64,000 nt of DNA from Flavobacterium sp. (lineage in GTDB: Bacteria > Bacteroidota > Bacteroidia > Flavobacteriales > Flavobacteriaceae): assembly GCA_014379405.1 (NCBI GenBank), contig JACMLU010000027.1:62001-126000 (forward strand), written 5' to 3'. Positions 55,015 to 61,654 of this stretch are shown in pieces (positions within the stretch are counted from its first letter, which is position 1; each line of letters starts with the position of its first letter). Under the pieces are notes generated by a model. That model saw nothing but the letters and a program-made list of their open reading frames with translations. It ran no database searches and was not told the origin of the DNA. A program made the position numbers and the translations under genes.

Positions 55015-55080
55015 GTCTGTTTTTGACGCAAAATTGTCTTGTAGAGAAAACTATCACCAACTACTTTACACTATAATTTG
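55015..55080 (+). promoter_or_regulatory. Promoter motif B2
   Basis: GTCTG at 55015 and GTCTT at 55036 (21 apart), with TATAATTTG ending at 55080. The distance to the -7 box is about 10 bases longer than in B1, B3 and B4. It stands upstream of the GlxA-type regulator, so it may serve autoregulation. Confidence 0.6.
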
Positions 55081-55093
55081 AAAAGTATATTCT

Positions 55094-56008
55094 ATGAAAA
55101 AAATAGCATTTATTATTCCACCATCTGTTGAAATTCTGGATCTTGCTGGGCCACTTCAAGTCTTTACGGAAGCTCAATTTTATGGTTTTGAAATAGAACT
55201 TGTATTTTATGCCTACACTCCCGAAACTATAAGTAATTCCGGTTTAGCTTTTGGAAATGTTGCAAATTACACCAAAGCCGATTTAAAAGAGGGTGATTAT
55301 ATCTTTATGCCGGGAATGAGTTTTGAATATGTGGACTCTATGGCTTTTAGAGCAGAAAAGGATTTCTTCAATTGGTTAAAAGAACAGTCAAGCAAAAAAG
55401 TATTGGTATGTTCGGTTTGTAATGGTGCATTTGCATTGGGTTATGCCGGCTTATTAAATGATACAGAATGCACAACCCATTGGAGAAGAATAGAGCAATT
55501 ACAAACTACGTTTACAAAGGCTAAGGTGTTAACAGATATTCTTTTCAAAAAGAGTAACAACATATACACCAGTGCAGGAATCAGTTCGGGTATAGATTTA
55601 GCCTTATTTATTCTTGAAGAATTAAAAGGCGCATTCTTTACCCATAAAGTAGCAAGAGGCTTGGTTATTTATTACAGACGAAATGACAATCATACCCAAA
55701 AAAGTATTTATTTGGATTACAGAAATCATATCAATCCAAAAATACATGAAGTCCAAGATTATATGATTAATCATTTATCCGCAGATAATAGTGTGGAAGA
55801 ACTCGCAGACCTTGTTGCAATGAGTCCAAGAAATCTCAGCCGTGTCTTTAAAGAAAAAACGGGAACCACTATCATCGAATATTTAACTCTTTTGAGGATA
55901 GAATTTGCAAAAACATTGGTCAACAATCCCGAATACACTATTGAATATATTGCCTCTCAATGCGGTTTTAAATCGGCAAGACAACTGCAACGCATTTTAA
56001 AAAAGTAA
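55094..56008 (+). CDS. GlxA-type regulator: DJ-1/PfpI domain plus AraC HTH
   Basis: 304 aa. Residues 1-~170 are a DJ-1/PfpI domain (AFIIPPSVEILDLAGPLQVF; nucleophile Cys in VLVCSVCNGAFALGYAGLL). Residues ~205-304 are AraC HTHs (SVEELADLVAMSPRNLSRVFKEKTG; IEYIASQCGFKSARQLQRILKK). This architecture senses small molecules and regulates nearby genes. Its own promoter has motif B2, and B1, B3 and B4 stand before neighbouring genes, so it is the candidate for motif B. Confidence 0.93.
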   Translation: MKKIAFIIPPSVEILDLAGPLQVFTEAQFYGFEIELVFYAYTPETISNSGLAFGNVANYTKADLKEGDYIFMPGMSFEYVDSMAFRAEKDFFNWLKEQSSKKVLVCSVCNGAFALGYAGLLNDTECTTHWRRIEQLQTTFTKAKVLTDILFKKSNNIYTSAGISSGIDLALFILEELKGAFFTHKVARGLVIYYRRNDNHTQKSIYLDYRNHINPKIHEVQDYMINHLSADNSVEELADLVAMSPRNLSRVFKEKTGTTIIEYLTLLRIEFAKTLVNNPEYTIEYIASQCGFKSARQLQRILKK

Positions 56009-56082
56009 TCACACAAAATTTAATTGGAGATGCTAATTACTGGCTTCAAAAACAAAAAATAATAACTAAAAATAAATAAAAA

Positions 56083-56484
56083 ATGAACGACTTACTAACC
56101 ACAATCACCTTGCGAAACATGGGTTTTGTTTTAATTTTACTCTCTTTAGTTTTCTCTTGGACTCTTGTATTTTATAGATATATTCTTAGAGTAGAGGAAA
56201 CAAAAGTAAATACCGAATATATCTTAAAAGGTCATATTGACTATTTACTAATGGGTTTTTTACTTTTGATTTTGTCATTTCTGGGAGGCAAACCCCACTC
56301 AATTTTAATCCTCTTTTCGTGTATTGGAACACTAGCAAATCCAACAATGTTTATACTATTGGCATTTAAGCAAAATCTAACTAAATCGCCAAAAAGTCTG
56401 TTCGGTATGGTTTCAACAATAAGCTACATATTTACAACAATTGGTATCGGCGGAATTTGTATTTATCATCTAATGATGAATTGA
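56083..56484 (+). CDS. Hypothetical four-helix membrane protein
   Basis: 133 aa, four membrane helices (LRNMGFVLILLSLVFSWTLVFYRYIL and others). Same direction as the regulator before it, 74 bases after its stop, so it may be co-transcribed. No family recognised. Confidence 0.7.
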   Translation: MNDLLTTITLRNMGFVLILLSLVFSWTLVFYRYILRVEETKVNTEYILKGHIDYLLMGFLLLILSFLGGKPHSILILFSCIGTLANPTMFILLAFKQNLTKSPKSLFGMVSTISYIFTTIGIGGICIYHLMMN

Positions 56485-56677
56485 CACCCTGAACTGTTTG
56501 AGCCGATACATCTCAATGTGGCTTTTAATTAAACCTGAACTGCATCTGATTTAAAAAATCAAACTAATAAGTAGAGTTTAAGCAGAAAAGAATCCTTAAA
56601 AACTTAAAAAATCAAATTTTGTTCCTCACACCAGAGCGAACCCACATATCCATTGAATAAATTATAAATAAAAAATT

Positions 56678-57805
56678 ATGAAAGAAAGACGATACGACCT
56701 CGATTGGCTGAGGGTTATAGCTATATTACTATTACACTTGTTTCATTGCGCTATGCCATTTGTTGCCGAATGGGACTGGCATATAAAAAATAAGGAAACA
56801 AGCAATCTATTTTTAGAATGCAATTACTTCTTATCCCGATGGAGAATGCCTATTTTATTTTTTATTTCTGGCATAGGAACTATTTTTGTAGTCAATCAGC
56901 TGTCAATAAAACAATACATTTGGCAAAGAACAAAAAGACTATTAGTGCCCTTAATTTTTGGAATGCTTATTATTGTACCGCCACAAGTGTATTTCGAAAG
57001 AATTTTCAAAGGTGAAAAATACACTTCCTTTTTTGAATTTTATCCTTCTATTTTTACAACAGGAGTATATCCCGAAGGTAATTTAAGCTGGCATCACTTA
57101 TGGTTTATAGCCTATCTTTTCGTTTATTCAATAATTGCTATTCCTATTGTGCTCTTTTTGAAGTCGGAAAAAGGAATAAATATCATTAACCGTGTGGCAA
57201 CATCTACAAATAGATATGGTATGTCTGGGTTTGGCTGGATACTGTTTGCAGCTAGTTTCCTTTATTTTTGGTTTCCAAACGAAACACATGCTTTCGTTGG
57301 GGATTGGGCGGGATTCACAAAATATTTTCTATACTTTATATTTGGTTGCTTTATCGGGATTAATCCTGTTTTCTGGAAAAATATAGAAGACAATCGCCGA
57401 CGAAACTTAAAAACAGCATTTTTCAGCACTATACTCGTTAATTACTTTCGATGGAACAACGTGGAGCCAGAATGGGGTATGAATACAGGCAATCTTCTGT
57501 TTTTTGCTTTAGTAGTGGTAAGTGCCTGGATTTGGGTAATTGCATTCTTAGGGTATGCAAAGAAATACCTGAACTTTAACAACAAGTTCCTGCAAATTGC
57601 GAATGAAGCCATTTATCCGTTTTATATCCTGCATCAAACTATAATAATCATTATTGCTTATTATATAGTACAAGTACAGGAAGACATTATTTCTAAATAT
57701 CTCTTCTTAACCTTTGTTTCGTTTGTCATTTCAATTGGATTATATGTATTTTTAGTAAAACCATATAAAATCACAAGGGTGTTATTTGGAATGAAAATCA
57801 AATAA
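56678..57805 (+). CDS. Acyltransferase-3 family membrane protein
   Basis: 375 aa with about ten membrane helices. N-terminal RRYDLDWLRVIAILLLHLFHCAMPF is the typical acyltransferase-3 entry with His in helix 1, and YFLSRWRMPILFFISGIGT the next box. Members transfer acyl groups to cell-surface sugars (OpgC, OafA-like). Substrate unknown. It is close to the metallothionein-like peptide gene, but on a separate promoter. Confidence 0.9.
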   Translation: MKERRYDLDWLRVIAILLLHLFHCAMPFVAEWDWHIKNKETSNLFLECNYFLSRWRMPILFFISGIGTIFVVNQLSIKQYIWQRTKRLLVPLIFGMLIIVPPQVYFERIFKGEKYTSFFEFYPSIFTTGVYPEGNLSWHHLWFIAYLFVYSIIAIPIVLFLKSEKGINIINRVATSTNRYGMSGFGWILFAASFLYFWFPNETHAFVGDWAGFTKYFLYFIFGCFIGINPVFWKNIEDNRRRNLKTAFFSTILVNYFRWNNVEPEWGMNTGNLLFFALVVVSAWIWVIAFLGYAKKYLNFNNKFLQIANEAIYPFYILHQTIIIIIAYYIVQVQEDIISKYLFLTFVSFVISIGLYVFLVKPYKITRVLFGMKIK

Positions 57806-57835
57806 ACAACTACCAAAAATATCAAGCAAATGTAT

Positions 57836-57890
57836 GTCCGTTTTTAACGCTTTATTGTCACACACAAACTAAATCGCCACCTTAAATTTG
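57836..57890 (+). promoter_or_regulatory. Promoter motif B3
   Basis: GTCCG at 57836 and GTCAC at 57857 (21 apart), TAAATTTG at 57883. Leader of about 115 bases to the peptide gene at 58012. Confidence 0.75.
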
Positions 57891-58011
57891 TAGTATCAAA
57901 ATATGGAAATACAGCTATAGGGATCGACATCAATAACAACCCCGAAAGTTGTACAATAGTTTTGAGCACATCGAAAAAATCAATAAACAATAATCAATTA
58001 AAATCCTAATT

Positions 58012-58134
58012 ATGAAAGTAGTAGCTATGAGCGAAGTCGTTCTAAAAGTAGAAAATTCAAAATGCAGTAATCCAAAATGTAGCTGCGTTAATTGCAACTG
58101 TGGTTCAAATTGTACTTGTGCCACCTGCAACTAA
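58012..58134 (+). CDS. Metallothionein-like 8-cysteine peptide, copy 1
   Basis: 40 aa, absent from the ORF track because it is short. Cysteines at 18, 23, 25, 28, 30, 34, 36 and 39 give C-x4-C-x-C-x2-C-x-C-x3-C-x-C-x2-C. The last six resemble the C-x-C/C-x3-C-x-C-x2-C layout of the Neurospora/Agaricus copper metallothioneins. The first 17 residues (MKVVAMSEVVLKVENSK) are Cys-free and shared with copy 2. It is driven by motif B3 and ends at a strong terminator. A metal-binding or redox peptide is likely; a processed precursor peptide is the main alternative. Confidence 0.85.
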   Translation: MKVVAMSEVVLKVENSKCSNPKCSCVNCNCGSNCTCATCN

Positions 58135-58153
58135 TTTAAATGTAGCATAAGTT

Positions 58154-58190
58154 ATAAAGCCACTCTTTGAAGAGTGGCTTTATTTTTATA
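58154..58190 (+). terminator. Strong Rho-independent terminator after copy 1
   Basis: Fourteen-base perfect stem (ATAAAGCCACTCTT with its complement) and T tract, 20 bases past the stop. Confidence 0.85.
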
Positions 58191-58216
58191 TCACACATCA
58201 TCGAATTTATAACCCT

Positions 58217-58271
58217 GTCCGCTTTTGACGCTTTGTTGTCATTTCTAAACAAAGACACAACCATAAATTTG
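58217..58271 (+). promoter_or_regulatory. Promoter motif B4
   Basis: GTCCG at 58217 and GTCAT at 58238 (21 apart), TAAATTTG at 58264. Drives the lipoprotein DJ-1-like gene and, by location, copy 2 of the peptide. Confidence 0.75.
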
Positions 58272-58329
58272 CAATATAAAATCAACATTTTCAATAAGTT
58301 ACACCAACTAAATAACAAAAAATAAAATT

Positions 58330-59508
58330 ATGAAAATTAAAAATAAATTTTGGGCAATAGCCCCAGTAATAATCCTTTCGGCGATAGTTTATACAAGTTG
58401 CCAACCACTTCGAGAATTTGAAAATATACCGGTTTATAAGGGTACAGGCAATCAAAATTTAAAAGCTGTCCCCTATAATAAATCCAAAAAGACTGTTGTT
58501 ATAGTTGCAAATAATAAGGGTACAGAAATTTTTGACTTGATGGCGCCTTACTATCTTTTCAACGCTACTGAGAAAGCAAATGTATATGTGGTAGCCGAAA
58601 AGAAAAGCCCAATCGTACTTCTAAAAGGATTGTTTATCTATCCGAATCTAACATTTTCGGAAATGGATTCTTTAAAAATTGTACCTGATGTTATCGTAAT
58701 TCCTGCAATGATTGGTGTTTTTAAAGACCCTAAATCACCTATAATCAAATGGATTAAAGAAAAACACAATACCGACACTAAAATTCTGTCTGTCTGCGTA
58801 GGCTCATTGGTGGGTTCAGCTACTGGATTATATGATGGTAAACCAATAACCACTCACGCTTCAGACATTGAGAATAGCAAAACACTTTTTAAAAATCCCC
58901 ACTGGATTCAGAATATAGCGGTTACCAAAAGTGATAATTTATTCAGTACTGCGGGTGTTTCAAATGCAGTCGAAGGAAGTTTAACCATTATAAAGGAAAT
59001 GTATGGGAAAGAAACTCTTCAAAAAGTAATGAAAGACATTCACTATCCGGATGCTGAAATTAAAATAGAGCATAAAAGTTTAGCCATTGAAACTAGTCAT
59101 AAATTTACTATTGCCAACAAATTAATCTTCAGAAAAAATAGGAAAATTGGGATACTGCTTCAAGATGGTATTAATGAACTCCACTTAGCTGCAGTCCTGG
59201 ACACATATCATAGAACATTTCCATCAGCTCTCGATACAGTTATGACACATGGTGTTTCAGTAACATCAAAATATGGTTTGACTATAATCCCAACAAATGA
59301 TTTGAACGATACGAAGTTGGACGAACTTCACATACTATTACCCAATACAATTTCAAAATCAGAGTTGGAAAGATTAAAAGAAATACCACTGATAAAATAC
59401 AATACAACCGAAAATCAATATATCATCAATCAGTGCCTACAAAGAATCAAGGAGCAATACGGTCAAAATTTCGAAAATATCACAAAATTGTTATTGGATT
59501 ATAATTAA
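58330..59508 (+). CDS. DJ-1/PfpI-like protein, probably a lipoprotein, with a degenerate second domain
   Basis: 392 aa. N-terminus MKIKNKFWAIAPVIILSAIVYTSCQP has a lipobox-like end (TSC), so membrane attachment outside the cytoplasm is likely. Residues ~50-215 are a DJ-1/PfpI domain with the nucleophile Cys in LSVCVGSLVGSATGL; residues ~270-390 repeat the fold without the Cys (ILLQDGINELHLAAVLD). DJ-1 relatives handle reactive carbonyls or sense ligands. The first domain resembles that of the GlxA-type regulator nearby, as if the sensor domain had been exported. The peptide copy 2 follows 128 bases on. Confidence 0.85.
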   Translation: MKIKNKFWAIAPVIILSAIVYTSCQPLREFENIPVYKGTGNQNLKAVPYNKSKKTVVIVANNKGTEIFDLMAPYYLFNATEKANVYVVAEKKSPIVLLKGLFIYPNLTFSEMDSLKIVPDVIVIPAMIGVFKDPKSPIIKWIKEKHNTDTKILSVCVGSLVGSATGLYDGKPITTHASDIENSKTLFKNPHWIQNIAVTKSDNLFSTAGVSNAVEGSLTIIKEMYGKETLQKVMKDIHYPDAEIKIEHKSLAIETSHKFTIANKLIFRKNRKIGILLQDGINELHLAAVLDTYHRTFPSALDTVMTHGVSVTSKYGLTIIPTNDLNDTKLDELHILLPNTISKSELERLKEIPLIKYNTTENQYIINQCLQRIKEQYGQNFENITKLLLDYN

Positions 59509-59636
59509 AGAAGGTCTTGCTCTTATAGACAAATAGCTATTCCTTTTGATCATCACTGAGCGCAGCCGAACTGTTTGGAGCTTAGCGGAAAAAATCAAAA
59601 ATAAATAATCGTTAAACAAATTTAAAAAAAGTAATC

Positions 59637-59762
59637 ATGAAAGTAGTGGAAACTATGAGCTATGAGGCTCTAAATGTAGCAAATGAAAAATGCAGCAATT
59701 CAAATTGCAAATGTGTCGATTGTAAGTGTGATTCAGATTGTAAGTGTGCCAGCTGCAACTAG
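59637..59762 (+). CDS. Metallothionein-like 8-cysteine peptide, copy 2
   Basis: 41 aa, not in the ORF track. Cysteines at 19, 24, 26, 29, 31, 35, 37 and 40: spacing identical to copy 1, while the residues between have changed (K, D and S replace N, S and T). That pattern argues for selection on the cysteines. No own motif B was found in front, so it is probably carried on the transcript of the DJ-1-like gene. It is followed by a short hairpin (59775-59797). Confidence 0.85.
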   Translation: MKVVETMSYEALNVANEKCSNSNCKCVDCKCDSDCKCASCN

Positions 59763-59807
59763 TTGAATATTTTTAGCCAAAAAAAAGGCTTCATTTTAAC
59801 AGATGTC

Positions 59808-59893
59808 TTGCAGACTTAAAACGCTAGTTTGCAGACATCTTCCTCTACTTCGCATAACAAAATTGTACTCCTAGCACCATTGTTGGATTTTTG
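59808..59893 (+). promoter_or_regulatory. Promoter motif C3
   Basis: Phased repeats at 59808 (TTGCAGACTT), 59829 (TTGCAGACAT) and 59850 (TCGCAT), 21 apart, then GATTTTTG at 59886, 36 on. The outer arms AGATGTCT/AGACATCT form a perfect 8-base inverted repeat. Confidence 0.75.
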
Positions 59894-59986
59894 TATAAAA
59901 TAATAACCATTTATACATTGAAATATTTCGTTAAAAAGACACTTTTTAATTTCAAATTGCTGATAATCAGAATAAATCAGACATAA

Positions 59987-60043
59987 GTCCTATTCAACTA
60001 GATTTTTGTCCTATCAGGCAATTTACTCCAGAAAGTACTTTTG
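59987..60043 (+). promoter_or_regulatory. Promoter motif A3
   Basis: GTCCTA at 59987 and 60008 (21 apart), TACTTTTG at 60036 (28 on). Same geometry as A1 and A2. Confidence 0.8.
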
Positions 60044-60151
60044 CTTAATGAATACTATAAATGTTCAAAAAGCTTTAAGCTAATATGTTGTTACCAAAAA
60101 AGGAATCGAAATAACACTAATGGTATGTCAAAAAGATTAAACCTCTTTATT

Positions 60152-61579
60152 ATGAAAACAAAAACTTCAATTTCAATTATCCTATTACTTATTGGATTCC
60201 TAGTTCAAGCACAGGATCAAAATTCAACACCATTGATAGGCTCTTGGATGGGAAAAACCGATACCAAAGACTTGGCCTCGTCAGAATTAGTCCTTTTTAG
60301 ATTGGAATGGAAAAACAATTCAATAAAGGGTTTTATGGACTTTCCTGACAAAAGATTAAAAAACATTCCTCTTGATAAGGTATGGACAGTCAAGGATAGT
60401 GTGTTTGCCGATGCAAGAAAATCGTTGGGATGGCCAGAAACCGCACCATTAATTTTTAAGGGAGTCCTAATGCCCGGAGATTCTATTATTGAGGGAGTGT
60501 GGGGTGGTCAAACACCTCTAAAATTAAGTAAAACGACTTATGTGTTTACACTTAAAACGAATTTAAACCCGCAAATTGCAGAATATAAAGTCATAAAATT
60601 AATTGAAAGCACACCCATTAAAGACCAGCAAGCGACCGGTGATTGTTGGAGTTTTGCTACCACTTCCTTTATTGAAACCGAAGCTATTAGACTTGGCAAA
60701 AAACCAGTTGTACTTTCTCCAATGTTTTTTGTCAGACCTACCTACATTGATAAAGGCGAAAATTATATACGAAGAAATGGCAGCAGTTTTTTTAGCGAAG
60801 GGGACTTGACTTTTAGCGTTATGAAAACCTATAAAGAATTTGGAGCCATTCCTGAAAGTATCTATTCTGGAAAATTAGATTCCGATGTACAACACGATCA
60901 TTCTGATATGAACGCTGCTCTGTTGGAAAAGGTTAAATTTTATAAAAACTCCCACGGTGATTTAACTCCCGAGCTTTACCGTAAAGATTTGGATGCTATT
61001 TTAACTCAAACTTTGGGTAAGATTCCTGAAACCTTTGTTTACGATGGAAAACAATTCACTCCCAAGTCGTTTGCAACTGAAATGATTGGAATCAATCCCG
61101 ATGATTATGTGGAAATTACCTCTTACACCCATCATCCTTTTTACTCCAAGTTCAATTTAGAGATTGAAGCCAATTGGAATAATAATCAATACTTGAATCT
61201 GCCAATCGATGAATTCCTATCCGTAATTGACCAAGCCTTATTGAATAATTATTCGGTTTGCTGGGATGGGGATATTTATGAAGGCTTCAAGGACGGATTT
61301 GCTATTTTGGACAATCCCAAAATCATTACCCAACCCATGAGACAGGCGGCATTTGATAATCGCACCACCGAAGACATACACAATATGCACATTATTGGTC
61401 TTGCAGAAAATGACAAAGGGAATCCATTTTATATCCTTAAAAACTCCGCTGATAATAATGATTGTGGTGGGTATCTCTATATGTCGAAAGAATATTTACT
61501 GTTGAAAACAATTTCTGTAATGGTTCACAAAAATGCCATTTCAAAAGCAATAATAAAGAAAGTAGGCAAAAATCTCTAA
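60152..61579 (+). CDS. Exported C1 (papain-like) cysteine peptidase
   Basis: 475 aa from ATG 60152, where a signal peptide begins (MKTKTSISIILLLIGFLVQAQ); the track's 37 extra codons precede it. Catalytic Cys C165 in ATGDCWSFATTSF, His H413 in NMHIIGLA and Asn N431 in LKNSADNN. The first ~130 mature residues form an unusual beta-rich N-terminal domain. It belongs to the bleomycin-hydrolase/C1-like group. It stands behind both promoter motifs C3 and A3. Confidence 0.93.
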   Translation: MKTKTSISIILLLIGFLVQAQDQNSTPLIGSWMGKTDTKDLASSELVLFRLEWKNNSIKGFMDFPDKRLKNIPLDKVWTVKDSVFADARKSLGWPETAPLIFKGVLMPGDSIIEGVWGGQTPLKLSKTTYVFTLKTNLNPQIAEYKVIKLIESTPIKDQQATGDCWSFATTSFIETEAIRLGKKPVVLSPMFFVRPTYIDKGENYIRRNGSSFFSEGDLTFSVMKTYKEFGAIPESIYSGKLDSDVQHDHSDMNAALLEKVKFYKNSHGDLTPELYRKDLDAILTQTLGKIPETFVYDGKQFTPKSFATEMIGINPDDYVEITSYTHHPFYSKFNLEIEANWNNNQYLNLPIDEFLSVIDQALLNNYSVCWDGDIYEGFKDGFAILDNPKIITQPMRQAAFDNRTTEDIHNMHIIGLAENDKGNPFYILKNSADNNDCGGYLYMSKEYLLLKTISVMVHKNAISKAIIKKVGKNL

Positions 61580-61654
61580 AGCGTACAGCAAGTTTAAATT
61601 TAAAAACAACCTCAAGATTAGCATCGACATAATCTTATAAAAAAAATCAAAATT

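Larger units (their letters stand above)
59763..60151. other. Intergenic region with two stacked promoters
   Basis: Holds a short hairpin (AGCC-A8-GGCT), motif C3 (59808-59893) and motif A3 (59987-60043). The next gene is the C1 peptidase at 60152. Confidence 0.75.

Noticed and set aside
59560-59590. Family-2 repeat copy before peptide copy 2
   Set aside because: Only a weak and rearranged match to the repeat; not listed as a separate feature.
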